Positions 36,634-45,340 are shown, counted from the first letter of the stretch. The stretch: 64,000 nucleotides of DNA from Roseburia hominis (GCA_021771815.1 JAETOE010000013.1:1-64000); one strand, 5' to 3'. Notes: a model not told the origin generated them from the sequence alone. Program-made: numbers and translations.

Positions 36634-37014
36634 ATGAGTAACAAACCCCGTATATTGGCGGTAGATGATAATGCAATCAGTCTTAAGGCGATCGATCAGG
36701 CGCTTCAGAGCGGGTATGAAGTGATTCCCGTAAATTCGGGAGATCGCGCCATACGTTATCTTATGTCTGAGAAACCGGATCTGGTCTTGCTGGATGTACA
36801 GATGGCGGACAAGGATGGGATCGAGACATTAAGGGAACTTCGCACGATGAAGAATGGCGAAGATCTTCCGGTCATTATGCTTACATCCCAAAACGACAAA
36901 GACACCGTACTTCAAAGCTCTAAGCTTGGAATTGATGATTATGTGTTGAAGCCGTTCGACTCTAATAAATTGCTGGCGCGTGTGGACCAGACACTGAAGA
37001 ATGCGGGGAAATAG
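36634..37014 (+). CDS. Stand-alone CheY-like response regulator
   Basis: A 126-residue receiver domain with no output domain. VDDNA supplies the acidic pocket, Asp54 in LLDVQMAD is the phospho-acceptor, and MLTSQND and VLKPFDSNKL supply the conserved Thr/Ser and Lys. It starts 6 bp after the hybrid kinase with its ribosome site inside the kinase's last codons, so the two are translationally linked. It probably receives phosphate from the kinase's HPt domain; its effector partner is not visible in the window. Confidence 0.92.
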   Translation: MSNKPRILAVDDNAISLKAIDQALQSGYEVIPVNSGDRAIRYLMSEKPDLVLLDVQMADKDGIETLRELRTMKNGEDLPVIMLTSQNDKDTVLQSSKLGIDDYVLKPFDSNKLLARVDQTLKNAGK

Positions 37015-37063
37015 GAGGATGGACAAGTAAGTAATCAATGAGGAGAAGTCCGAAGGAATGATT

Positions 37064-37089
37064 GCCGCCTTGCAGTGTGGTAAGGCGGC
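37064..37089 (+). other. GC-rich hairpin after the receiver gene
   Basis: Perfect arms GCCGCCTT and AAGGCGGC with a 10-nt loop, without a T-run. It may protect the 3' end of the kinase-receiver message ahead of the terminator at 37171. The rest of 37015-37460 contains that terminator and the SleB-gene promoter, and no supported ORF. Confidence 0.55.
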
Positions 37090-37170
37090 GCATTAATTGA
37101 CAAAAAAAGCAGGATAAAGGAATCTGGTGTCGCAAGGGCAGCAGGACTTTGAAAACTGGAAATATCGTAA

Positions 37171-37199
37171 AAACATCCCGAAAATCGGGATGTTTTTTT
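37171..37199 (+). terminator. Intrinsic terminator of the kinase-receiver unit
   Basis: AAACATCCCGA and TCGGGATGTTT form an 11-bp stem with a 3-nt loop followed by TTTTTT. Confidence 0.92.
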
Positions 37200-37332
37200 G
37201 TTGAGGCTGTCCAGTTCTATTTTAGCACGCCAACGCATAGCTATGAACTATTTGATACGGAAAGCGGCGCTGTAGTTGTTTTTTATGGAGAAATTTTAAG
37301 AAAATTTTTGTGGCATTTTATGAATAGAGAAT

Positions 37333-37360
37333 TTGACTTTTGGCCATAATCTAGTATGAT
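37333..37360 (+). promoter_or_regulatory. Predicted promoter of the SleB-type hydrolase gene
   Basis: TTGACT (37333-37338) and TATGAT (37355-37360) are 16 bp apart, leaving a leader of about 95 nt before the chosen ATG. It overlaps the ORF-track start, so the long ORF start is unlikely. Confidence 0.6.
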
Positions 37361-37460
37361 GGAACAACGAATGCGAAAGCATTTCTGTTCTGTAATGCGT
37401 CATGGCGGACGACGTCATGCGCTTTATATAGATCGTATCATTCTTGAGGAAAGGAGCAAA

Positions 37461-38330
37461 ATGAAGCAAAAAATATTGGACGTGACAGTGCTGTGCATTT
37501 TCTGCATTTGTCTCAGTGTTACGGCCAACATTGAGGAAAAGAGTGCCGGACCAGCCTGCGCCAAAGTGCAGGAGGGAAGCGACAAGTCACTGGCAGACCA
37601 AAATGCGCTGCCGGTTGCGGGCGTAAGCCGTGCTTTATCCGCTTATTCATTTACGACAGAATCGGATGAGAAAACAGGAATTTCGAAAAAACAGATAACA
37701 TTGGTAGCAACAGCCGAAAATAAGGACGGTGACGAAGCAGTCACAAGACAAGATAGAGAGGAAGAGAAAGAAACCGTAAGCGAGACGATTCCGGCGGGGT
37801 TGGCAGCGCCTGCCACAAAGACCACTGCGGACGAGACGATTCCGGCAGGGATGGCAGAGCCCGCGGTAAAGAACACCGCAGACGAGACGGTTCCGCCAGA
37901 GCTGGCGGAGCCTGCGGTAAAGATCGTCGGGGACGAGGCGGCGGAAGCGCTCGGCCGAAGGACGTGCAATCGTTGGGATATCACGCTTTCACAGGAGGAG
38001 ATCGACCTTCTGGCAAAAATCGTCTGGCTTGAATCCCGCGGGGAACCCGTCGAGGGACAGGAAGCCGTGGTGGAGGTCGTTTTTAACCGGATGACCTCCG
38101 GTAAATACCCGACCACCGTATATGAGGTGCTTAGTCAGGGAAATCCCGTACAGTTCTGTTCGTGGAAGGACAAGGATCGTGCAGAACCTACGGAAAAAGA
38201 ATATCAATCCATCCAGAATGTACTGGATGGAAAAACAAGCATATTAAGAAATGATACACTATACTTTTCCACGGAGCCGCTCACGTCGCGCATTGACAGG
38301 CAGATCGGCGGACATAGCTTCTGTTACTAG
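37461..38330 (+). CDS. SleB-type cell wall hydrolase with tandem 17-residue repeats
   Basis: The ATG at 37461 has GAGGAAAGGAG upstream and gives 289 residues starting with an N-terminal signal/anchor (VTVLCIFCICLSVTA). A variable linker includes three repeats of the type ETIPAGMAEPAVKNTAD. The C-terminal 120 residues are a Hydrolase_2/SleB domain: LLAKIVWLESRGEPVEGQ (catalytic Glu region), VVFNRM, PVQFCSWKD. The family includes spore cortex-lytic transglycosylases and vegetative wall hydrolases. No YpeB partner or germination gene is near, so a vegetative role is as likely. Confidence 0.88.
   Translation: MKQKILDVTVLCIFCICLSVTANIEEKSAGPACAKVQEGSDKSLADQNALPVAGVSRALSAYSFTTESDEKTGISKKQITLVATAENKDGDEAVTRQDREEEKETVSETIPAGLAAPATKTTADETIPAGMAEPAVKNTADETVPPELAEPAVKIVGDEAAEALGRRTCNRWDITLSQEEIDLLAKIVWLESRGEPVEGQEAVVEVVFNRMTSGKYPTTVYEVLSQGNPVQFCSWKDKDRAEPTEKEYQSIQNVLDGKTSILRNDTLYFSTEPLTSRIDRQIGGHSFCY
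37782..37934 (+). repeat. Three 51-bp in-frame tandem repeats
   Basis: Units at 37782-37832, 37833-37883 and 37884-37934 each begin GAGACG and encode 17 residues (ETIPAG...TAD); they diverge slightly toward the third copy. They form an extracytoplasmic spacer between the membrane anchor and the SleB domain. Confidence 0.9.
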
Positions 38331-38362
38331 AAGTGTTGGCTGGAATGGCGAAGAGGGAAAGA

Positions 38363-38411
38363 AAGCAGACAGACATCAGTCCATTGACCGATGTCTGTCT
38401 GCTTTTTTGCC
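38363..38411. terminator. Bidirectional terminator between SleB-type and AraC genes
   Basis: Perfect 15-bp arms AAGCAGACAGACATC and GATGTCTGTCTGCTT with a 12-nt loop; TTTTTT follows on the plus strand. The minus-strand AraC gene ends inside it, its last residues KADRHRSMD being encoded by the hairpin. Confidence 0.88.
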
Positions 38412-39269
38412 GTTTCTGTATTCATACGGCGTACAGCCCACAATTTTCTTGAACTGGCGGTTAAAGTTGGACAGGTTGGTATAGCCGCAGTCCAAAGAGA
38501 TGTCGGATATCATCTTGTCTGTTTCCGAGAGCGCTTCGCAGGCGGCGTTGATCCGAAGCTGTGTCAGGTGTTCGATCGCGCTCACACCGACGGCGTTCTT
38601 AAAGCTGCTCATAAAATAACTCTTGCTCAGATGCAGGAGTCCGGCAAGCTGATCGATGGAAAGATCTTCGTGGAAATTCGCGGACATATATTCCAGGACC
38701 GGGCGGATTCGTTCGCTGCAGCTTTGTTCGGCATCCTGACGACAGATGATGGCGTCGCTTGTTTCCAGAAGCCAGAATAGCCGCAGCAGTTCACTTTTGA
38801 GCAAAAGATCCTGTCTCGACCGGTTCGTCTTCGCGCAGCGGAAAATCAGATCCGCCGATTTCATGAATTCGGGATAGGTGTCTGCCCCGGGGCGGATCGG
38901 TATCTGAATCCTGATGCTGCCGTTTATGAGGGGGTAGATACATTCGGCAGTGCATCTGTCGTTGCTGCCCATGCCAAGCATTGCGGGGTGAAATACAAGC
39001 GCGTCATAGATGAGTTCGTCCGCTCCGTCCGGGTATGCCGCGTGGAGCATATTCGGGGGCAGAATCACCAAATCCCCTTCCCTTGCGGTGAATTTGTCGT
39101 CGCCGCAAATAAATTCGCCGCTTCCGCGCAGAATGCAGTCGATTTCAAATTCGTTGTGCCAGTGCATCGGTACGTTTGCGAAATATTCCGGGAGACGGCA
39201 TTCATAATAGCTGTACGGTACGAGCGTCGTGCTGTGCTGTTTCTTTTCCCTTGCTGCCGGATGGTGCAT
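38376..39269 (-). CDS. AraC-family regulator with N-terminal cupin sensor
   Basis: A 297-residue regulator. Residues about 30-110 are a cupin ligand domain (MHWHNEFEIDCILRGSGEF, GDLVILPPNMLHAAYP) and the C-terminal 100 residues two helix-turn-helices (LSIDQLAGLLHLSKSYFMSSFK; ISLDCGYTNLSNFNRQFK). It diverges from the GH31 gene, its probable target, across a gap containing a long perfect inverted repeat. GGGGAGGG precedes the start. Inducer is probably a sugar, by family habit. Confidence 0.92.
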   Translation of the reverse strand: MHHPAAREKKQHSTTLVPYSYYECRLPEYFANVPMHWHNEFEIDCILRGSGEFICGDDKFTAREGDLVILPPNMLHAAYPDGADELIYDALVFHPAMLGMGSNDRCTAECIYPLINGSIRIQIPIRPGADTYPEFMKSADLIFRCAKTNRSRQDLLLKSELLRLFWLLETSDAIICRQDAEQSCSERIRPVLEYMSANFHEDLSIDQLAGLLHLSKSYFMSSFKNAVGVSAIEHLTQLRINAACEALSETDKMISDISLDCGYTNLSNFNRQFKKIVGCTPYEYRNGKKADRHRSMD

Positions 39270-39348
39270 GGTGGCTTATCCCTCCCCTAAAGTAGGATAG
39301 TATTATTTATCAGTAACATTTCAGTAGTTATTTCCATGGTATAAATGC

Positions 39349-39380
39349 TATAATGTCTTATAACGTCGATAGACATTATA
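39349..39380. promoter_or_regulatory. Perfect 10-bp inverted repeat in the AraC/GH31 intergenic region
   Basis: TATAATGTCT (39349-39358) and AGACATTATA (39371-39380) flank a 12-nt centre. Each arm contains TATAAT in one orientation, so it could be an operator over a start site or a pair of face-to-face -10 boxes. Confidence 0.65.
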
Positions 39381-39474
39381 AGCGCCAAAGCGCGCATGGA
39401 TCGCTCACGGCGAATGTCATGTGCAAAGCGGCGCCAAGTGCGCATCGGTCGCCCACGGCGAATGCCAAGTGCGG
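39381..39474. repeat. Two diverged ~45-bp direct repeats upstream of GH31
   Basis: AGCGCCAAAGCGCGCATGG... (from 39381) and GGCGCCAAGTGCGCATCGG... (from 39430) share the core CACGGCGAATG, at a 49-bp period. GCCAAGTGCG occurs twice within the second copy. Visibly more GC-rich than the AT-rich gap in which it lies. Confidence 0.7.
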
Positions 39475-39540
39475 GGCATATGGTATTATATCATCATAGG
39501 GCATTTACTTCAAGCAGTCACAAGGAGGGTAAGAGAAATC

Positions 39541-41565
39541 ATGAGATTTGAGAACGATCACGGGGCATTGGTTTTTTATCATCAGGGGGAAACGGTACGA
39601 ATCGAAGCGTGGGGGAAGGATGCATTGCGTGTGCGTTCCACCATGTTTTCCCAATTTACGGGAAATGACTGGGCGCTGACCGAGGAAGTGGCAGACAGCC
39701 AGGCAACCGTTACAATCGAGGAGGAGCCGCACTGGGTCGGAGACGGCACGACGGACACAAGAGAGATTGCTGCGATCACGAACGGGCGTATCAGGGCAGT
39801 CGTAAATTTTGTCGGCATTATTTCTTATTATAAAGATGATAAATTGGTACTGCGCGAATATTTCCGCTCGTACGACGGAACGCTCTCAAAGGAGAGCAGA
39901 TGTCTTAAGGTAGTCAACCGCGAGTGGAAGGGTATCATCGGGGGCAGCGACTATTCGTTGAATCTGAAATTTGAGAGCAGCAGGGACGAGAAGATTTTCG
40001 GAATGGGACAGTACCAGCAGGCGGATATGGACTTAAAGGGCTGCGTGCTTGAGCTTGCACAGCGCAATTCCCAGATTTCCGTGCCGTTTGCCGTATCGTC
40101 TCTCGGTTATGGATTTCTGTGGAATAATCCGGCGGTGGGACGCGTCACCTTCGGCAAAAACTATTCCGAGTGGATTGCAAGATCGACGAAGGAGATGGAC
40201 TACTGGATCACCGCGGCGGATACGCCCAAGGAGATTCTTGCCAATTACACGGCGGTGACGGGACACGCGGAAATGTTTCCGGAAGATTTGATGGGTTTGT
40301 GGCAGTGTAAGCTGCGCTACAGGACGCAGGATGAGGTATTGACGGTCGCGAGACAGTATCAGAAGGAAGGTATCAAGATCGACCAGATCGTCATTGATTT
40401 TTTTCATTGGACGGTGCAGGGCGATTGGAAGTTTGATGAGAAATACTGGCCCGACCCGAAGGCGATGGTAGATGAACTTCATGCGATGGGAATCAAGGTC
40501 ATCGTGTCCGTGTGGCCGTCGGTTGACCGCAAGAGTGAGAATTTCTGGCCGATGATGGAAAAGGGGCTGCTCATTAAGACGGAGCGCGGCGCCGCCCAGA
40601 CGTACGATTATCAGGGAGACTGCGTGGAGATTGACCCGTTCAACCCTAAGACGCGGCAGTATGTATGGGAAGTGTGCAAGAAAAATTATTACGATTTCGG
40701 CATAGATGCGTTCTGGCTTGACAACTCCGAGCCGGATTACGGCGTCTATGATTTTGAAAATTACCGTTACTGCGACGGTCCGGCGCTCCAGATCAGCAAT
40801 ATTTATCCGCAGATGTACAGCCGCGTATTTTATGATGAGATGAGCAGACTTGGGAATGGTCCGGTCGTGAATCTGCTCCGCTGTGCGTGGGCAGGCTCCC
40901 AGAAGTACGGCAATGTGGTCTGGTCGGGCGACGTGCCGAGTACCTTTGAGGCTTTTGCAGATCAGTTGCAGTGCGGTCTTAACATGGGACTTGCGGGTAT
41001 TCCATGGTGGACGACTGATGTAGGAGGATTTATGACGGATGACGTAGGCGATCCTGATTTCCGTCAGCTTTTGATCCGGTGGTATCAGTTCGCAGTCTAC
41101 TCCGCAGTGCTTCGTATGCATGGCGACCGCGGCCCGTACAATATTCCGGCGTTGGATGAGCGGGACTGGGGCGGCGGATATCTGCACACAGGTCAGCCGA
41201 ACGAGCTTTGGAGCTACGGTGAGGACAATTATGCGATCATGAAGAAGTACTACGATATCCGTATTTCCATGCATGATTACATAAAGAAATTATATGAGGA
41301 AGCGCACGTGAACGGCTCTCCGCTGATTCGCGCCATGTTCTATGAGTTCCCTCGGGACGGCAGGTGCTGGGAGCTTCAGGATCAGTATATGTTCGGCGAC
41401 AAATATCTGGTCGCACCGATTCTGCATCTGAATCAGTTCGAGCGCGAGGTATATTTGCCCGAGGGCAGATGGAAGCTTACTTCCACCGGGGAGACCTACG
41501 ACGGAAGCTGCACCGTCACAGTGGCTGCACCGATTGAGTATATGCCGGTATTTGAGAGAATGTAG
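39541..41565 (+). CDS. GH31 glycosidase, probable alpha-xylosidase
   Basis: The ATG at 39541 follows AAGGAGGG; the track's upstream extension runs through repeat DNA. The 674-residue enzyme has an N-terminal beta-sandwich (IFGMGQYQQADMDL) and a catalytic barrel: FFHWTVQGDWKFDEKYWPDP, nucleophile Asp394 in FWLDNSEPD, acid/base Asp464 in WSGDVPST, and MGLAGIPWWTTDVGGF. This pattern is close to bacterial alpha-xylosidase/alpha-glucosidase GH31 members. No signal peptide. With an AraC gene on each side, likely substrates are imported alpha-xylosides such as isoprimeverose; alpha-glucoside or alpha-galactoside activity is possible. Confidence 0.85.
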   Translation: MRFENDHGALVFYHQGETVRIEAWGKDALRVRSTMFSQFTGNDWALTEEVADSQATVTIEEEPHWVGDGTTDTREIAAITNGRIRAVVNFVGIISYYKDDKLVLREYFRSYDGTLSKESRCLKVVNREWKGIIGGSDYSLNLKFESSRDEKIFGMGQYQQADMDLKGCVLELAQRNSQISVPFAVSSLGYGFLWNNPAVGRVTFGKNYSEWIARSTKEMDYWITAADTPKEILANYTAVTGHAEMFPEDLMGLWQCKLRYRTQDEVLTVARQYQKEGIKIDQIVIDFFHWTVQGDWKFDEKYWPDPKAMVDELHAMGIKVIVSVWPSVDRKSENFWPMMEKGLLIKTERGAAQTYDYQGDCVEIDPFNPKTRQYVWEVCKKNYYDFGIDAFWLDNSEPDYGVYDFENYRYCDGPALQISNIYPQMYSRVFYDEMSRLGNGPVVNLLRCAWAGSQKYGNVVWSGDVPSTFEAFADQLQCGLNMGLAGIPWWTTDVGGFMTDDVGDPDFRQLLIRWYQFAVYSAVLRMHGDRGPYNIPALDERDWGGGYLHTGQPNELWSYGEDNYAIMKKYYDIRISMHDYIKKLYEEAHVNGSPLIRAMFYEFPRDGRCWELQDQYMFGDKYLVAPILHLNQFEREVYLPEGRWKLTSTGETYDGSCTVTVAAPIEYMPVFERM

Positions 41566-41569
41566 GGCT

Positions 41570-42538
41570 ATGAGGGCGGAATTACTGGAAACGCTGCGGG
41601 AAATCACCCCGGAGGAACAGCGTATTATAGACGGAAAGAATGAAATCGAGCGGGAGCTATACGTCAGCAGCGAAGAGAATACCTTTGACGCGAAAAAGCT
41701 TCTGGAAAAAGGAAAGCTGATTACGGTCCGCCCACACACGCGGTTCGTGCATTTTCCGGCGCACACGCACAATTACGTGGAAGTAATCTATATGTGCGCG
41801 GGCAGTACGAGGCATATCGTAAACGGCAATGAAGTCCTGCTGCAGCAGGGCGAATTGCTGTTTTTGAACCAGCATGCCGTGCAGGAGATTTATCCGGCGG
41901 GGAAGGAGGATATCGCTGTCAATTTCATTATCCTGCCGGAATTTTTTGACGACGCGCTGCGCATGATGGAGGCGGAGGAAAATATGCTGCGCAGGTTCGT
42001 GATCGACTGCCTGCGCGGAAACAGCCAGTCGGCGGCGTATCTGCATTTCAAGGTGGCTGACGTTCTCCCGGTGCAGAATCTGGTGGAAAATCTGATCTGG
42101 ACGATCCGAAATAAGCAGCCGAATAAGCGGAGCATCAATCAGGTCACGATGGGGCTTTTATTTCTGCAGCTTGTGAACCATATTGACCGTGTGGAGACAG
42201 ACGGCGGCGACGAGAGCGGACGGCTGATCATGACGGTTCTTAGCTATATTGAGGAGCATTACCGTGACGGCGAACTGTCGGAGCTTGCGGGGGAGCTGCA
42301 CTACGATCTTTACTGGCTGTCGCGCGAGATCAAGCGGCGCACCGGAGCAACCTACACCGAGCTTGTGCAGGAGAAACGGCTCTCGCAGGCGGCGTATCTG
42401 CTCACAAATACGGCGATGTCCGTGATGGATATCGGGCTTGCGGTGGGATATGAGAATATGAGTTATTTTCACCGAATTTTCCAGAAGAAGTACGGTACGA
42501 CACCGCGGAAGTACCGGGTGAGGGAGACGGGGGAGTAA
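41570..42538 (+). CDS. AraC-family regulator with cupin sensor, upstream of rhamnose genes
   Basis: The ATG at 41570 lies 5 bp after the GH31 stop; product 322 residues. The cupin part has FVHFPAHTHNYVEVIYMCAGS and LLQQGELLFLNQHAVQEIYP; the C-terminal domain carries two helix-turn-helices (LSELAGELHYDLYWLSREIKR; MDIGLAVGYENMSYFHRIFQKKYG). Tight spacing suggests co-transcription with GH31, and the terminator immediately downstream separates it from rhaB. It is a plausible RhaS/RhaR-like activator of the rhamnose genes or a GH31 regulator. Confidence 0.9.
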   Translation: MRAELLETLREITPEEQRIIDGKNEIERELYVSSEENTFDAKKLLEKGKLITVRPHTRFVHFPAHTHNYVEVIYMCAGSTRHIVNGNEVLLQQGELLFLNQHAVQEIYPAGKEDIAVNFIILPEFFDDALRMMEAEENMLRRFVIDCLRGNSQSAAYLHFKVADVLPVQNLVENLIWTIRNKQPNKRSINQVTMGLLFLQLVNHIDRVETDGGDESGRLIMTVLSYIEEHYRDGELSELAGELHYDLYWLSREIKRRTGATYTELVQEKRLSQAAYLLTNTAMSVMDIGLAVGYENMSYFHRIFQKKYGTTPRKYRVRETGE

Positions 42539-42555
42539 GAATATGTTGCAAATCA

Positions 42556-42588
42556 GGACACTTTTTTACACAAAAAGTGTCCTTTTTT
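42556..42588 (+). terminator. Intrinsic terminator after the GH31-AraC pair
   Basis: Perfect 11-bp arms GGACACTTTTT and AAAAAGTGTCC with a 5-nt loop, then TTTTTT. The ORF track's rhaB start lies upstream of this hairpin, which supports the shorter rhaB. Confidence 0.92.
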
Positions 42589-42636
42589 ATTGCCTCATTT
42601 TCCGCTATCCTATAGACATACAAAGAGAGAACAACA

Positions 42637-42657
42637 TCCTGCGAAAATATCGCAGGA
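42637..42657 (+). promoter_or_regulatory. Perfect inverted repeat in the rhaB leader
   Basis: TCCTGCGA and TCGCAGGA flank AAATA, 27 bp before the rhaB ATG. It could be a regulator-binding dyad or a leader hairpin; a TATAGA box lies just upstream near 42611. Confidence 0.55.
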
Positions 42658-42683
42658 GCCGGAAACAGGAAAGGAATGGGGAT

Positions 42684-44081
42684 ATGCAGACATATTATCT
42701 TGCGGTGGACATCGGGGCGTCCAGCGGCAGGCACATCTTAGGACATCTTTCTGACGGGAAAATGGTGCTTGAGGAGATACATCGTTTCCCGAACGGTATG
42801 ACGGAGCGCGACGGCGCGCTGTGCTGGGATGTGGACGCGCTTTTTGCGGAGATTATCGCCGGAATGAAGAAATGCAAAGAGGCGGGGAAGATTCCGGCGG
42901 CGATGGGAATTGATACATGGGCGGTCGATTTCGTGCTGCTGGATGGGGAGGATAGGCGCATTGGAAATGCGGTCGGCTATCGTGACAAGCGTACGAGCGG
43001 AATCGACACGGAACTATATAAGACCGTCAGCGAGACGGAGCTTTACGGCAGGACCGGAATCCAGAAGCAGATTTTCAATACGATCTATCAGCTGGCGGCG
43101 GTGCAGAAACAGCATCCGGAATATCTGGCGAGAGCGAAGAGCCTTCTGATGATTCCCGAGTATTTCAATTTCCTTTTGACAGGGAAGAAGGCGGCAGAGT
43201 ACACGAACGCGACGACGACGCAGCTCGTCGATCCGGATACAAAGGACTGGGATGTTACGCTGATGAAGCGGCTGGGCTACCCGGTGCATATTTTTCAGAA
43301 AATCCATAAGCCGGGCACGGCGCTCGGAAATCTGACGGAAGAAATCAAAAAGGAGGTCGGTTTCGACTGCAAGGTTATGCTTCCGGCGACGCACGATACG
43401 GGGTCCGCGGTGCTGGCGGTGCCGACCGACAAAGAGGATGCGATCTATATCAGTTCCGGCACATGGTCTTTGATGGGGACGGAGCGCAGGACTGCGGATT
43501 GCAGCGAGGCGAGCCGCGTACACAATTTTACCAGTGAGGGCGGCTACGATTACCGTTTCCGCTATCTGAAAAATATCATGGGGCTGTGGATGATCCAGTC
43601 GGTGAGAAAGGAGCTTGCGCCGGGGCAGGGCTTTGGAGAAATCTGTGAGTCGGCGGCGCAGGCGAAAATCGCATCGCTGGTAGACTGCAACGACGACCGT
43701 TTTCTTGCGCCGGACAATATGACGAAGGAAGTGCAGAAAGCGTGTGAGGAGACAGGGCAGCAGGTGCCGCAGGGAATCGCGGAGGTCGCAGCGGTCATTT
43801 ACAATAGCCTTGCGGAATGCTATGCTAAGACGATTGTAGAAATCGAGGAGATGACAGGCGCAAAGTACGACAGCATTCATATAGTCGGCGGCGGAGCGAA
43901 TGCCGCGTACTTAAATGAACTGACGGCGAAGGCAACCGGGCGGACGGTGTACGCCGGACCGACGGAGGCGACCGCCATCGGGAATCTGGCGGCGCAGATG
44001 CTCGCGGACGATGTGTTTAAAGATCTGTGGGCGGCACGGAAATGTATTTTTGATTCGTTTGAGATCAAGATTTGGAGGTAA
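42684..44081 (+). CDS. rhaB: Rhamnulokinase
   Basis: Phosphorylates L-rhamnulose to L-rhamnulose 1-phosphate. The ATG at 42684 follows AAAGGAATGGGGA and starts YYLAVDIGASSGRHILG, the RhaB phosphate-binding motif; the track's 42543 start would read through a terminator. Product 465 residues, close to the family's usual size. Other FGGY motifs include MGIDTWAVDFVLLD, YISSGTWSLMGTE and HIVGGGANAAYLNELTAKATG. First gene of the rhaB-rhaA-rhaD-fucO series; its stop is 2 bp before the rhaA start. Confidence 0.95.
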   Translation: MQTYYLAVDIGASSGRHILGHLSDGKMVLEEIHRFPNGMTERDGALCWDVDALFAEIIAGMKKCKEAGKIPAAMGIDTWAVDFVLLDGEDRRIGNAVGYRDKRTSGIDTELYKTVSETELYGRTGIQKQIFNTIYQLAAVQKQHPEYLARAKSLLMIPEYFNFLLTGKKAAEYTNATTTQLVDPDTKDWDVTLMKRLGYPVHIFQKIHKPGTALGNLTEEIKKEVGFDCKVMLPATHDTGSAVLAVPTDKEDAIYISSGTWSLMGTERRTADCSEASRVHNFTSEGGYDYRFRYLKNIMGLWMIQSVRKELAPGQGFGEICESAAQAKIASLVDCNDDRFLAPDNMTKEVQKACEETGQQVPQGIAEVAAVIYNSLAECYAKTIVEIEEMTGAKYDSIHIVGGGANAAYLNELTAKATGRTVYAGPTEATAIGNLAAQMLADDVFKDLWAARKCIFDSFEIKIWR

Positions 44082-44083
44082 AT

Positions 44084-45340
44084 ATGACACAGAAAGAGAG
44101 ATACGAAGCGGCAAAGGAAATGTATGCAAAGCTTGGCGTCGATACGGACGCGGCGATTGCAAAGTTAAAGGAAATTCCGGTTTCCTTGCACTGCTGGCAG
44201 GGGGATGACGTGATCGGTTTCGACCATGACGGACCGCTCACCGGAGGCATCCAGACGACCGGAAATTATCCGGGCAAGGCGAAGACGCCGGAGGAATTGA
44301 TGCAGGATATCGACGAGGTGCTCGCGCTTACGCCGGGAAAGAAAAAGCTGAACCTTCACGCATGCTACGCGATTTTTGAGGACGGTGAATTTGTTGACCG
44401 CGATAAGATCGAGCCGAAGCATTTTGCGAAATGGGTGGAATTTGCAAAGGCGCGGAACATGGGGATCGATTTCAATCCGACGTTCTTCTCGCATGACAAG
44501 GTGAAGGACGGACTTACCTTATCCAGTCCCGACGAGGAGACGAGGCGCTTCTGGATCGAGCACGGCAAGGCGTGCATCCGTATTTCCGAATATTTTGCAA
44601 AAGAGACGGGTGTTCCCTGCGTCATGAATATCTGGACGGGGGACGGTGCGAAGGATATTCCGGCGGATCGTCTTGGACCGAGGGAGCGCTATAAGAGCGC
44701 GATCGAGGAGATTATCGCAGAGCCGCACGATTCGAAGCTTGTAAAGCCGTGTGTGGAATCGAAGGTGTTCGGTATCGGCGTGGAGTCCTACACCGTGGGA
44801 AGCGCAGAGTTCGCGCTTTCCTTTGCGGCGACGCATGAGGGCTGCCTGCCGTTAATGGATAACGGTCATTATCATCCGACCGAGGTGGTTTCCGATAAGA
44901 TTCCGGCGCTGCTCGCCTTTTTCCCGGAAATCGCGCTTCATATTACGCGTCCGGTGCGTTGGGATTCCGACCATGTCGTGCTCTTTGACGACGAGACGAG
45001 GGAGATGGCAAAAGAAATCGTAAGATGCGGCGCGATTGACCGCGTCAATATGGCGCTTGATTATTTTGATGCGAGCATCAACCGTATTTCTGCGTGGACG
45101 GTCGGCTTTAGAAGCTGGCAGAAGGCGCTTCTGTCCGCTCTTTGCTCGCCGGATGAGGATTTAAGGAAGCTGCAGGATGCGGCGGATTGGACAGAGCTTA
45201 TGGTGCGTCAGGAGCAGATGAAGATGATGCCGTTCGGCGACGTGTGGGAGGAGTACTGTGTGCAGTGCGGCACTTCGGCAGACGCATGGTTCGACGAGGT
45301 AATGCGCTACGAGACGGAGGTACTTGCAAAGCGCGCGTAA
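44084..45340 (+). CDS. rhaA: L-rhamnose isomerase
   Basis: Converts L-rhamnose to L-rhamnulose with Mn2+. ATG 44084 follows TTTGGAGG, which lies within the last codons of rhaB, so translation is coupled. The 418-residue product is of normal length. Recognisable RhaA segments are LHCWQGDDVIGF near the start, GIQTTGNYPGKA, GIDFNPTFFSHDKV, VMNIWTGDGAKDIPADR, DNGHYHPTE and WDSDHVV, which include metal-binding residues. Cytoplasmic. Transport genes for rhamnose are not in the window. Confidence 0.97.
   Translation: MTQKERYEAAKEMYAKLGVDTDAAIAKLKEIPVSLHCWQGDDVIGFDHDGPLTGGIQTTGNYPGKAKTPEELMQDIDEVLALTPGKKKLNLHACYAIFEDGEFVDRDKIEPKHFAKWVEFAKARNMGIDFNPTFFSHDKVKDGLTLSSPDEETRRFWIEHGKACIRISEYFAKETGVPCVMNIWTGDGAKDIPADRLGPRERYKSAIEEIIAEPHDSKLVKPCVESKVFGIGVESYTVGSAEFALSFAATHEGCLPLMDNGHYHPTEVVSDKIPALLAFFPEIALHITRPVRWDSDHVVLFDDETREMAKEIVRCGAIDRVNMALDYFDASINRISAWTVGFRSWQKALLSALCSPDEDLRKLQDAADWTELMVRQEQMKMMPFGDVWEEYCVQCGTSADAWFDEVMRYETEVLAKRA

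Noticed and set aside
37215-37290. Possible c-di-GMP or other riboswitch in the SleB-gene leader
   Set aside because: The conserved GCAAACC and GACGCAAAGC-type elements are not present and no expression platform is evident.
40033-41274. 413-codon open frame on the minus strand
   Set aside because: It is antisense to the well-supported GH31 gene and its translation resembles no family; it arises from codon-position bias.
43014-43880. 288-codon minus-strand ORF opposite rhaB
   Set aside because: Shadow of rhaB; no ribosome site, family motif or promoter.
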